In this document: positions 8,884-16,413 of the stretch, piece after piece
Numbering within the stretch: position 1 is the stretch's first letter
How the letters are laid out: every line of letters begins with the position of its first letter
NCBI GenBank assembly: GCA_944390905.1
Contig: CALXRR010000007.1
Coordinates: forward strand, 1 to 51,427
Direction: 5' to 3'
From: an uncultured Alphaproteobacteria bacterium
GTDB taxonomy: Bacteria; Pseudomonadota; Alphaproteobacteria; RF32; CAG-239
DNA: 51,427 nucleotides
The notes under the pieces: generated by a model
The model's input: only the letters and a program-made list of their open reading frames with translations
Database searches by the model: none
What the model was told of the DNA's origin: nothing
Made by a program: the position numbers and the translations under genes

Positions 8884-11169
8884 GTGAAACTGGATCTTGC
8901 TTTTACAAAAATTGATAAATATTTACAATCAAAAAAGTCCCAACCAATAATTGTGGACATACAGAATGGTATTGATTTTGAGAAATTAAAAGAACGGTTT
9001 CCCAGTTCGTTTTATTCCTATAAAAATGCAGGAAGTTACTGCAAAAAAGACTCTTATTGTCGCTTGGATAATTTAAAAAATGACCTGGCAAAATCAGAAG
9101 ATGATTTATTCATAACGGGTCTTTCAACTTTTCTAAGATTGCAAGGAAAGGAAGAATTGCGGTCACAGCTTCGTGTTCTTCTTGATTTGTCTACTGAGAG
9201 CCATGTAGTGATAATAACATATCAGTGTTCTAAGTATCTTGATTTTCATGATAAGCGTCTTTACGATGCTAATCGGATAATAATTGTTGAAGGCGAACCT
9301 GATTATATTCCCGCATTAACTCTTGTATCGCCTAAAATTTCGCTCGATAAAGTGTATTCGTACACTGGAATTAATAGTCTTGATCAAGCCGTAGAATTTA
9401 ATCCAAGCGACAAAGTATTCCTTTCCACCAAGCATACTGAGTCAGATTTTCCAAAATCACTCCTGCAAATTTCAACCGTTTCAAGCGCATATGATATAAT
9501 TAAAACGTACGAAGATAGCATATCTCTTGTTAATGATGATTTCGGAACAGTTGATGAGTGGTCTGAATTATTAAAACGCCTTCAAGAAGCTGATGGATGG
9601 GAAACGCTTATTTCAAATGAATTTGGGGGTATTCAAAATTTACCATTTAGAATAGATGCTTATGCAGGTTTTGATGAGTTTAAGAAGTGGTTATATGTTC
9701 TTATGCTGAAATTATACAGCTCAGAAATCGTAACAGGATACCTTTCCAAAATACTACAAAGGGTTTCGTCGTACAAAGATTTTGTTTCTGCGCTCTTTCA
9801 AACCATCTTAAATTTTGATCATACAGACTCAGAATTTAGTAGTTTGTACCTAGAGAGAAAATGTATATTGAAAAATTTTGCTAAAGAAACAGAAGAAATA
9901 TGCGAATACTGTAAATTGGTATCAGCTAAAGGGAAAAGCGGCCTTTTCTATTTGACTGACAATACCAACCTTGAAAAACAAACTGTAATCGGATTATTGG
10001 GGCGATATGCTTCTGAACTTAACGCAAATGATATTAATTCAATCCTGAAAGTAGTTTATCCGGATTTATACTCATATATGGGAGAATATAATTTTGAACA
10101 CCCGCTTTTGAAGGGATATTTCCAAGCATATAAGTATCAAAAGCTTTTCAACCACATTTCTTCGGATTTTGCAAAAGTAGTTGAAGAACAAGCTATCAAA
10201 CGTGAGTATAACTCTATTTTGCGTCCACGAGTTTCATATCTCGAAAAAATTGATACGAAAAATACCATTGTTTATTTCGTGGATGCACTGGGAGTTGAGT
10301 ATTTGAGCTTTATCATTGCACAGTGTAATAGTAATAATTTGTTTGCGAACGTGACAGTTTGTCGTTCTGAATTACCTTCTATAACCTGTATGAATAAGGA
10401 GTTTGTTGATGTATTTAGTTCAGCAGGCTGTAAAATCATTGATATAAAAGACCTTGATGAATTAAAACACCACGGAACGAATGATTTTGATTATCAGATT
10501 ACGAAAGAACCAATACACTTAATTGAAGAATTAAGCATCATTGCTAATGTTCTAGAAAAAATCCGTACAAATATCGCTAGTGGAAAATGTGAAAAGGCAA
10601 TTATAATCTCTGATCACGGAGCTAGTAGATTAGCTGTTATTAACGAGACAGAAAATAAATATGAGATGTCCGAAAAAGGTGAACATTCAGGTAGATGTTG
10701 CCCTGTTTCAGATATTGATGAAAAACCTGAGTTTGCAACAGAGGAGAATGGCTACTGGGTATTGGCTAATTATGACCGGTTTAAGGGTGGAAGAAAGGCC
10801 AATGTGGAAGTGCATGGTGGTGCGGCATTGGAAGAAGTTTGCGTGCCTATAATTGAAATCTCACCGAAAAATGAAAAGATTGATGTTCGTATACTGGATT
10901 CTTACAAGAATATAACGGTAAGCTTTAGAAAATCTGCTCTTATTAAATTCTTCATAAACAAGAAGCTGAACAATCTAAAAATTAAAATTGAAGGTAAGTA
11001 TTATGATGCTCAGCCAACTGCAGAGGAGTTTGTGTATCAGGTAAATATGCCGGATATCAGGAAGGCAAAGCATTATATATTTGACGTTTATGCATCGGAA
11101 AATCTGATTGCATCCGGTTTGCAATTTAATGTCAAAAGTGAAGTAATAGTTGAAAAAGATCTATTTTAG
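8884..11169 (+). CDS. pglZ: PglZ-domain protein (alkaline-phosphatase superfamily), BREX core
   Basis: PglZ is the other universal BREX component. It has an alkaline-phosphatase-like metal-dependent fold, and homologues have been reported to act as nucleases or phosphodiesterases. The core begins in the second half of this 761-aa protein. NTIVYFVDALGVEYL carries the first putative metal-binding Asp at D467, and IIISDHGASRL carries D577/H578. The N-terminal half (1-430) is helical and not assignable. The C-terminal 90 residues look like a beta-rich appendage. The start is GTG at 8884 with a strong AAGGAGAG Shine-Dalgarno, 13 bp after brxC. The stop lies 12 bp before the preferred brxL start. 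The combination with BrxP, BrxC and a short BrxL, and without a PglX methyltransferase, is type 4 BREX. Confidence 0.9.
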   Translation: MKLDLAFTKIDKYLQSKKSQPIIVDIQNGIDFEKLKERFPSSFYSYKNAGSYCKKDSYCRLDNLKNDLAKSEDDLFITGLSTFLRLQGKEELRSQLRVLLDLSTESHVVIITYQCSKYLDFHDKRLYDANRIIIVEGEPDYIPALTLVSPKISLDKVYSYTGINSLDQAVEFNPSDKVFLSTKHTESDFPKSLLQISTVSSAYDIIKTYEDSISLVNDDFGTVDEWSELLKRLQEADGWETLISNEFGGIQNLPFRIDAYAGFDEFKKWLYVLMLKLYSSEIVTGYLSKILQRVSSYKDFVSALFQTILNFDHTDSEFSSLYLERKCILKNFAKETEEICEYCKLVSAKGKSGLFYLTDNTNLEKQTVIGLLGRYASELNANDINSILKVVYPDLYSYMGEYNFEHPLLKGYFQAYKYQKLFNHISSDFAKVVEEQAIKREYNSILRPRVSYLEKIDTKNTIVYFVDALGVEYLSFIIAQCNSNNLFANVTVCRSELPSITCMNKEFVDVFSSAGCKIIDIKDLDELKHHGTNDFDYQITKEPIHLIEELSIIANVLEKIRTNIASGKCEKAIIISDHGASRLAVINETENKYEMSEKGEHSGRCCPVSDIDEKPEFATEENGYWVLANYDRFKGGRKANVEVHGGAALEEVCVPIIEISPKNEKIDVRILDSYKNITVSFRKSALIKFFINKKLNNLKIKIEGKYYDAQPTAEEFVYQVNMPDIRKAKHYIFDVYASENLIASGLQFNVKSEVIVEKDLF

Positions 11170-11181
11170 AAAGGAATGTCC

Positions 11182-12627
11182 ATGTCAATAGATGAAAAAT
11201 TGAAAGAATATTTTGATGAAATGGTTGTTTTTAAGGATCTTAAAAAGAGCAATTTTTTTAGTGCCTTGAGTTTGCCTTCCTTCTTGCGCGACTGGCTGTT
11301 AAAGAAATTCGAAGATTCTCAAGGTGAATTTAATGTTGAGGATATCTCTGCCTTTATAAAGACCTACATCCCATCAAAGAACGAATGGACAAGCATAAAA
11401 AATAGGATTGTTTATGAAAATGAGCATGTCAAATTTTTAACTAAAATATCAATTGATATTAGTATTAAAACCCAAGAAATAAGCTTTTCTCTTCCTGATT
11501 TTGGTTTAACAACAAGGGAAACCATCATTGAACCAAATGTATGGGAGAACTGTAAGAATGAGCTTGTTAACGGGAAAGATACGTGGGGTGTTGTTGAGCT
11601 TGGTTATAAGTTTCCAGATGAGGAGAAAAAAATTCCTGGTAAAATTAAACTAATTAGTTTTACAAATTTCTGTCCTTATACGGTAGATTTGGAGTATTTC
11701 AAGGATGTCCGCAAAGAATTTACTGTTCAAGAATGGCTGGATGTGATATTGGGTGCAATCGATTACAATGCCAGCGGATACGAAAATGAGGATCAAAAAC
11801 GGTCAATGATCACTCGATTGTTGCCATTCGTAGAAAAAAGGATTAATTTGATAGAACTGGCTCCAAAAGGAACCGGAAAATCATATTTGTTCGGTGGAGT
11901 CAGCAGATTTGGTTACCTTGCGTCAGGCGTTATGTCTCGTGCTAAGTTGTTTTTTGATCTAAGTCGCAGAACAAAAGGACTTGTTTACAACTATGATTAT
12001 GTCGCTTTTGATGAAATTCAAAAGCTTGCATTCGTGAATTCCGATGAGATTAGTTCAACTTTGAAAGGCTACATGGAACAAGGAACAATCTCTTTTGGAG
12101 GCCATGAGGGATCTGCGGATGCCGGAATTATACTTTTGGGCAATATCATGCAAGAAAATATGGATGAATACAAAAATATGTTTGTCAATCTTCCTACTGT
12201 TTTCAAGGAAAGTGCTTTACTAGATCGTTTCCATGGTTTCATTCGTGGATGGGATATCCCGCGTATGTATGATGATCTTAAAATCTCCGGGTGGGCATTG
12301 AATTCTGAATATTTCTGTACAATGCTACACTTGCTTAGAGAAGATGCAAGTTATCGTGCAATAGTCGACCAAATTCTTGAAGTGCCTGAGCGAGCAGATA
12401 CCCGTGACACAGAAGCGATAAAGAGAATAGCGACTGGATACCTCAAGTTGCTTTTCCCACACGTTCGCTCGCCAAAGGATATCAATGCTCTTGAATTTAC
12501 TAAGTATTGTTTACGTCCTGCTACGAAGATGCGTCAGATAATTAAAATGCAATTGGGTATTTTGGATACAGAGTATAAAGGAAAAGATGTACCGACATTG
12601 ACTGTTAGGAGTGAATATGGCAACTAA
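11182..12627 (+). CDS. brxL: BrxL-type AAA+ ATPase (short form without protease domain)
   Basis: BrxL is an AAA+ protein once called Lon-like; it forms ring assemblies on DNA and is needed for phage exclusion in other BREX types. Walker A is APKGTGKS (227-234), Walker B is YVAFDE with D277/E278, and ALLDRFHGFIRGW supplies sensor or arginine-finger-like residues. At about 481 aa it is much shorter than type 1 BrxL (around 680 aa) and shows no Ser-Lys protease domain, as expected for type 4 loci. Two in-frame ATGs exist. The one at 11176 is only one base after AAGGA, whereas 11182 has it at a normal distance, so 11182 is preferred. The gene overlaps the next small gene by 11 bp, indicating translational coupling. 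Confidence 0.88.
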   Translation: MSIDEKLKEYFDEMVVFKDLKKSNFFSALSLPSFLRDWLLKKFEDSQGEFNVEDISAFIKTYIPSKNEWTSIKNRIVYENEHVKFLTKISIDISIKTQEISFSLPDFGLTTRETIIEPNVWENCKNELVNGKDTWGVVELGYKFPDEEKKIPGKIKLISFTNFCPYTVDLEYFKDVRKEFTVQEWLDVILGAIDYNASGYENEDQKRSMITRLLPFVEKRINLIELAPKGTGKSYLFGGVSRFGYLASGVMSRAKLFFDLSRRTKGLVYNYDYVAFDEIQKLAFVNSDEISSTLKGYMEQGTISFGGHEGSADAGIILLGNIMQENMDEYKNMFVNLPTVFKESALLDRFHGFIRGWDIPRMYDDLKISGWALNSEYFCTMLHLLREDASYRAIVDQILEVPERADTRDTEAIKRIATGYLKLLFPHVRSPKDINALEFTKYCLRPATKMRQIIKMQLGILDTEYKGKDVPTLTVRSEYGN

Positions 12628-12820
12628 CTGTGTGGCCTGTGGAAAAGAAAACCTTGATAAGGATACAATCGGCATTAATAAAAAATTACTTGGTTTAGAT
12701 ATTGCAAATTTTTATTGCTTAGATTGCCTTGCGGAGTATCTTGATTGTACCGTTCAGGAACTTTTGGATAAAATCGAGGAATTTAAAGAGGAAGGTTGTA
12801 AACTGTTTGAGGGAAAGTAA
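12617..12820 (+). CDS. Small Cys-rich (zinc-ribbon-like) protein linking BREX genes to the cysteine desulfurase
   Basis: This 67-aa protein has CVACGK near the N-terminus and FYCLDCLAEYLDC in the middle, so two CxxC pairs that could hold one zinc ion or an Fe-S cluster. A charged helix (VQELLDKIEEFKEEGCKLF) with one further Cys completes it. I do not recognise a named family. It overlaps brxL by 11 bp and ends one base before the desulfurase ATG, so all three are translationally linked. ATG 12617 is preferred over GTG 12611 because AGGAG (12607-12611) lies five bases upstream. Position and cysteines suggest a sulfur-carrier or scaffold role between the desulfurase and BrxP; this is inference. 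A transcription-factor-like zinc ribbon is the alternative. Confidence 0.8.
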   Translation: MATNCVACGKENLDKDTIGINKKLLGLDIANFYCLDCLAEYLDCTVQELLDKIEEFKEEGCKLFEGK

Positions 12821-12821
12821 A

Positions 12822-13970
12822 ATGGTAAATAAAAAATTTATATATGCAGACCATGCTGCTACTTCAGCCTTGGATCCTGAAGCTTTTGAAGCTATGAAGG
12901 AGTTCCTGGTGGACAATTTTGCAAATCCATCCCAACCATATTCATTTGCAAGAAATGCAAAAAAAGCAATTCAAAATGCTAGAAAAACAATAGCAGAATG
13001 CATTAATGCTGATGAAGACGAAATATTTTTTACTTCATGTGGGACAGAAAGTAACAATTGGGTCATTAAAAGCATATTATACCAAAATCAAAAAAAGGGA
13101 ATTATAACCTCGAACATCGAGCATCATGCAATTTTAGAAACTTGTAAAAGGATTGAAAAATTTAAAGATTATTACTCAACTTATATTCAAGTAAATTCCA
13201 ATGGACTTGTGAATCCTGAGGCACTAAAGAAACAATTCAACATATATAATGACGTTTATCTTACATCAATAATGTACGCAAACAATGAATACGGTGCGAT
13301 TCAGCCAATCAAGGAATTAGCCTCTATTAGTCATCAAAATGGATCATTATTCCACACTGATGCTGTACAGGCTGTTGGACATGTTGCACTTGATGTTAAA
13401 GATTTGAATGTGGATATGCTTTCTTCGTCTGCGCATAAATTTAATGGGCCAAAAGGAATTGGTTTTCTCTATGTCAAAAAAGGCCTAGATATTCCTTCAT
13501 TAATTAATGGAGGATCTCAAGAAAAAGGTAAACGCGCTGGGACGGAAAATGTTGCTTCAATAGTTGGTATGTCAACAGCTCTCAAGAATAACTGCAATAA
13601 ATTAAAAGAAAATGCTCAACACATCATAGAGCTTGAAGAAGTTTTCCTCAGAAAATTAAAAGAAAGCAATCTTGACTTTATATGCAATACAAATGTTAAC
13701 CATATTCCTGGAAATATAAGCCTTTCATTCAAAGGAATATCAGGAGAAACGTTAATGCATAGGTTGGATCTTAAAGGAATTATGGTATCCACAGGATCTG
13801 CCTGTGACAGTGTAAAAAATCAAACATCTCACGTAATAAAGGCTCTTGGAGTTCCAGAAGACTATGCCTACGGTACAATCCGTATATCTTTAGGAAAGGA
13901 AAATACGGAAGACGAAATTGAAGAAATTTTTATTGCGATCTATGAAATTGTTAAATCTCTTACTGCTTAG
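12822..13970 (+). CDS. Cysteine desulfurase (NifS/IscS/DndA-like), PLP-dependent
   Basis: The enzyme would take sulfur from L-cysteine, giving alanine and an enzyme-bound persulfide. The 382-aa product shows YADHAATSALDPEA at its N-terminus, TSCGTESNNW for PLP phosphate binding, HTDAVQAVGH, the Schiff-base lysine in SSAHKFNGPKG (K206), and the catalytic loop STGSACDS with Cys328. The length fits IscS/NifS/DndA. No iscU or suf genes are nearby; it is the last gene of the BREX operon, one base after the small Cys-rich gene, so it most likely feeds BrxP in the way DndA feeds DndC. Start ATG 12822 is used because an upstream in-frame start would lie inside the preceding gene. It ends convergently, overlapping the opposite-strand small gene by 11 bp. 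Confidence 0.9.
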   Translation: MVNKKFIYADHAATSALDPEAFEAMKEFLVDNFANPSQPYSFARNAKKAIQNARKTIAECINADEDEIFFTSCGTESNNWVIKSILYQNQKKGIITSNIEHHAILETCKRIEKFKDYYSTYIQVNSNGLVNPEALKKQFNIYNDVYLTSIMYANNEYGAIQPIKELASISHQNGSLFHTDAVQAVGHVALDVKDLNVDMLSSSAHKFNGPKGIGFLYVKKGLDIPSLINGGSQEKGKRAGTENVASIVGMSTALKNNCNKLKENAQHIIELEEVFLRKLKESNLDFICNTNVNHIPGNISLSFKGISGETLMHRLDLKGIMVSTGSACDSVKNQTSHVIKALGVPEDYAYGTIRISLGKENTEDEIEEIFIAIYEIVKSLTA

Positions 13971-14181
13971 ACAATAAATTTGATATATCCTTGCCGCCGG
14001 AAATGATCCGAACAGCCTCAATTGTGAACATTTTATCGCCTTGGCAAAAGGTCATTACCATTTTCATTCCGTCTTGTTTTATATCGACGAGATATGCTAA
14101 ATTATAAAGCCGTTGTAATTCCCCGTTGAGTTCCTTTACACGCCTTTCAATATCTTCGTATTTTTCCTTACTAATCCACAT
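13960..14181 (-). CDS. Small hypothetical protein, partner of the WYL regulator
   Basis: A 73-aa product of no recognised family. The N-terminal half (MWISKEKYEDIERRVKELNGELQRLYNL) is predicted to be a coiled-coil helix. The second half looks like a small beta-hairpin unit (DGMKMVMTFCQGDKMFTIEAVRI) ending in a polar tail. It starts five bases after the stop of the WYL gene on the same strand, so the two are almost certainly co-transcribed. Its 3' end overlaps the end of the cysteine desulfurase by 11 bp on the opposite strand. A regulator accessory or small antitoxin-like role is possible, but nothing in the sequence decides it. Confidence 0.6.
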   Translation of the reverse strand: MWISKEKYEDIERRVKELNGELQRLYNLAYLVDIKQDGMKMVMTFCQGDKMFTIEAVRIISGGKDISNLLSKQ

Positions 14182-14186
14182 TAAAG

Positions 14187-15122
14187 TTACTTTCTTTTAT
14201 CAAAATCTTCCGGTTTTATAACCTTTACATGCTTACCCCATGTGTAAAGGTGCCAATCCATTTCAAGTGCGCCGCCGGCCCGGAATTTAACTGTTAAGGT
14301 GCCGTCCGGATTGCGGATTGCTTCTTGCTTCGGATGAAATGTATATTGAGCCGCAGAATCAGCAACTTCAGCATCAAACAGCCACTCAACATCAAATGGC
14401 TTTTCTTGGTAAACACCAAAGGCTTGTTCGCTGAACTCCTTAAGAGAGAAATGAGGATCACGCTTAAAGTACGTATTCAATACCTCAATTTCTTTTATTT
14501 TATTTAAATTAAAATGACATATCTTGCGCTTTGTTGGATCCCAGGCAATTAAATAGTGCTTATTTCCATACAAAAAGCCATAAGGGAACAGCTCGCGCCA
14601 GTCCTTGTTGTGCGCAGAATCGTATTTTATTTTAATGCGGTTGCACGCAATAATTGCGTACCGGAGCTGTTTTAAGTGTTCTGTATTGATGATAATCTTT
14701 GGTCCGGGTCGGAAAGCATATCCCTCAGCTTCCAATAGTGCTTCGGCATCCGGTTCTATCCTATTTGTGGCATCTTTACCGATGATGGCTTTTATTTTAT
14801 GTAAAACTGTATCAACGTAATGCGCATCTATCATGCTTTTTGATGATAAAAGTTTGGATGCATTTTGTAGGGCATGGATCTCTTCCATAGAAAAATTGAC
14901 CATTTCGCGACCTGTACCCTTAGGTAAATACCAACGTTTTGTATTATAACGACCGTTAATTTCTTTTAATTGAGGGTATTTATCGGCGATGGAATCTTTC
15001 ATACGAACCGCTGTCCGGAGAGAGACATCATACTTTTCCATGATGTCTTTAAGAGAAACGCCGTCATCTGTGTCCTGCATCCACAAAATCAGGTCATTGA
15101 GCGTCTGCGTTTTTTTATACAT
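14187..15122 (-). CDS. WYL-domain transcriptional regulator with N-terminal HTH
   Basis: A 311-aa protein. Residues 1-70 form a helix-turn-helix (VSLKDIMEKYDVSLRTAVRMKDSI). Residues about 140-240 form a WYL domain with the signature variant YGNKHYLIAWD and nearby basic residues, and a C-terminal extension domain ends in GGALEMDWHLYTWGKHVKVIKP. WYL proteins usually sense nucleic-acid-like or nucleotide ligands, and HTH-WYL regulators such as BrxR/CapW are common controllers of defence islands. It converges on the BREX operon rather than preceding it, but the operon's own promoter is outside the window. It has its own sigma-70 promoter (15155-15184) and a GGAG Shine-Dalgarno. Control of BREX is inference from proximity. 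Confidence 0.85.
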   Translation of the reverse strand: MYKKTQTLNDLILWMQDTDDGVSLKDIMEKYDVSLRTAVRMKDSIADKYPQLKEINGRYNTKRWYLPKGTGREMVNFSMEEIHALQNASKLLSSKSMIDAHYVDTVLHKIKAIIGKDATNRIEPDAEALLEAEGYAFRPGPKIIINTEHLKQLRYAIIACNRIKIKYDSAHNKDWRELFPYGFLYGNKHYLIAWDPTKRKICHFNLNKIKEIEVLNTYFKRDPHFSLKEFSEQAFGVYQEKPFDVEWLFDAEVADSAAQYTFHPKQEAIRNPDGTLTVKFRAGGALEMDWHLYTWGKHVKVIKPEDFDKRK

Positions 15123-15154
15123 GTTCCGGCTCCATTTTTACTAATAGCTGGATG

Positions 15155-15184
15155 ATTATACATTAAATCAATTTCGAATGTCAA
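15155..15184 (-). promoter_or_regulatory. Sigma-70 promoter of the WYL regulator gene
   Basis: Read on the minus strand there is a consensus -35 TTGACA (15179-15184), an 18-base spacer and a consensus -10 TATAAT (15155-15160), 33 bases before the WYL start codon. A 16-bp motif that recurs inverted at 15538-15553 lies 11 bases upstream of the -35, a good location for an operator. Confidence 0.75.
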
Positions 15185-15194
15185 TTAAATAGAT

Positions 15195-15553
15195 GTCAAA
15201 AAATGGCACAAACCAGTAAAAAAAATTTAAGTTTTGGCTTATTTTCTGCTAAAATGTTCCCGACAAAGGAGAACATTATTATGGGATTTTTCAGTGAATT
15301 GTTTTTTGGAATTATGAATCAATCAAACGAACAACTAAGAAGGCGCAGTCCGTTTAATCAAGAACCCACCGCAGAAGATTATATCCGATCCGGAGAGATC
15401 GAGCGCGATAATTACGATTACGGCCAACGCAATTCCATAAATGAACATGGAAATCTGAGTTGGGAGCGTGAAGATGAAGAGCGTGATTGGTAGAAAAAAT
15501 CCAAACTCTGACAATTTTTGACATAGCACAGCCTCATTGTGCCATTTTTTGAC
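15195..15553. repeat. Perfect 16-bp inverted repeat pair flanking a small gene
   Basis: GTCAAAAAATGGCACA at 15195-15210 recurs as its exact reverse complement at 15538-15553. The pair encloses the 70-aa gene at 15281-15493. The right copy also forms the descending arm and T-rich tail of a hairpin (GCACA, 7-nt loop, TGTGC) that could terminate that gene. The left copy lies between the two divergent promoters. They could be operators for the neighbouring WYL protein or termini of a tiny non-autonomous element; no target-site duplication was confirmed. Confidence 0.6.
15281..15493 (+). CDS. Small acidic orphan protein (70 aa)
   Basis: No family recognised. The product begins MGFFSELFFGIMNQ, a short amphipathic or hydrophobic helix, then becomes hydrophilic and acidic with many Asp, Glu, Arg and Asn residues, ending EREDEERDW. 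The start at 15281 has a strong AAAGGAG 9 bases upstream; an in-frame ATG at 15203 lacks such a signal. It is divergent from the WYL gene and enclosed by the 16-bp inverted repeats, so it may share its regulation. The membrane-tethering look of the N-terminus is only an impression. No toxin motif is recognised. Confidence 0.6.
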   Translation: MGFFSELFFGIMNQSNEQLRRRSPFNQEPTAEDYIRSGEIERDNYDYGQRNSINEHGNLSWEREDEERDW

Positions 15554-15676
15554 TTCTGTTTGCGGTGGTGCGGTTGTAATCCTTTTTTATTTGTATAATT
15601 CTAATTCCGGTGGGGATGTCTGCCAGTAAAATGTAGATGTCCAGCGCATGAGTTGTCGAAAAAATTTATAAACCTC

Positions 15677-15705
15677 TTGCGTTTGTTATTAACATCGGGT
15701 ATAGT
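15677..15705 (+). promoter_or_regulatory. Sigma-70 promoter of structured RNA
   Basis: TTGCGT (-35, 15677-15682), 17-base spacer, TATAGT (-10, 15700-15705). The predicted transcription start near 15712 coincides with the first base of a 9-bp hairpin, so the transcript would begin directly with structure. From 15554 to 15676 I see nothing coding. Confidence 0.65.
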
Positions 15706-15711
15706 ATATCC

Positions 15712-15941
15712 CGTTGTGATGGCCCAATCACAACGTGGGTATACAAAGCCTAGATCTGTTAGGGCACTCGTTCACACAATGCGTGTGTGAATTACCATTG
15801 GTGTGAAACGATTGTTAATCGGGCATCTACTCGTTATGGGTGGATGCCAGTGAATAAGGCTTCGCCCAAATAGCTGGGCTACTTGTCTAACAGATCGTAG
15901 TTTGTACATCCACCCGCCTGAAACATGGCGGGTTAAAACTA
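15712..15941 (+). ncRNA. Candidate structured RNA or leader upstream of the SLOG gene
   Basis: No protein fits here. The RNA folds by eye into: hairpin 15712-15720/15727-15735 (9 bp); a long-range closing stem 15753-15762/15887-15896 (GAUCUGUUAG with CUAACAGAUC, 10 bp) enclosing hairpins 15771-15777/15785-15791, 15809-15813/15817-15821, 15822-15830/15840-15848 (9 bp with one G-U) and 15864-15867/15876-15879; then hairpin 15912-15918/15927-15933 inside UAGUUU/AAACUA (15898-15903/15936-15941). A competing 9-bp pairing, 15838-15846 with 15907-15915, would break two of these. It ends 19 bases before the SLOG start codon and has no terminator, so it is a leader or a processed RNA. I matched it to no known class (not RNase P, tmRNA or 6S by conserved motifs). 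Confidence 0.6.
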
Positions 15942-15960
15942 TGGGCTGAATGGATAAGTA

Positions 15961-16413
15961 ATGGCTATATGCACGTTCTTTGGTCATAGATACGCACCGC
16001 TTACAGAAGCAGAGAAAGAAAAATTAACTGCTTCAATTACCGACCTTATCGTAAATCACGATGTTACTGAATTTTGGGTCGGCGCCAAAGGCGAATTTGA
16101 TTCCCTTTGTAGCTATACAGTCAGACAACTCAAAGAAAAATTCCCAAACATAAAACTGGCACTTGTTTTATCCTATGTTCCAACAAATAAAGAGGATTAC
16201 GAGTGGAAAGAGCGTTATTATGATCATATCTTTTTACCAGACGGTGTTGAGGTTGGTCCTCAGCGATTTGCGATCACAAGGCGTAACCGTTGGATGTCTT
16301 TCAACACAGATTACATGATATGTTACGTTAAGCGCGATTATGGAGGAGCCTATGTCGCTATGAAAACAGCGTTGGCCCACAAAAAAAAGGTGATAAACAT
16401 ATGTCAAACATAG
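15961..16413 (+). CDS. SLOG-fold (YpsA/DUF1273-like) protein
   Basis: A 150-aa single-domain protein. The N-terminus CTFFGHRYAPLTEAE has the FGHR signature of the YpsA/DUF1273 branch of the SLOG (Rossmann-like nucleotide-binding) superfamily. Later elements are FWVGAKGEFD, KLALVLSYVP, FNTDYMICYV and GGAYVAMKTALAHKKKVINI, matching the alternating beta-alpha pattern. SLOG proteins bind nucleotides or their derivatives; in defence systems they act as ligand sensors, in other contexts their role is unknown. It follows the structured RNA directly, with only a weak GGATAA as ribosome-binding site, which suits post-transcriptional control. It overlaps the next gene by 13 bp. Confidence 0.8.
   Translation: MAICTFFGHRYAPLTEAEKEKLTASITDLIVNHDVTEFWVGAKGEFDSLCSYTVRQLKEKFPNIKLALVLSYVPTNKEDYEWKERYYDHIFLPDGVEVGPQRFAITRRNRWMSFNTDYMICYVKRDYGGAYVAMKTALAHKKKVINICQT

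Noticed and set aside
14187..15122. PglX-type methyltransferase as missing BREX part
   Set aside because: No SAM-binding or NPPY motif was seen in any gene from 1 to 17 kb; the gene here is an HTH-WYL regulator.
15712..15941. RNase P RNA, tmRNA or 6S RNA
   Set aside because: The conserved motifs of these RNAs are not present; the fold has a different layout.
15772..15987. 71-aa open frame on the minus strand over the structured RNA
   Set aside because: It overlaps the hairpins and the SLOG start, has no ribosome-binding site and no family features; its presence follows from the paired sequence.
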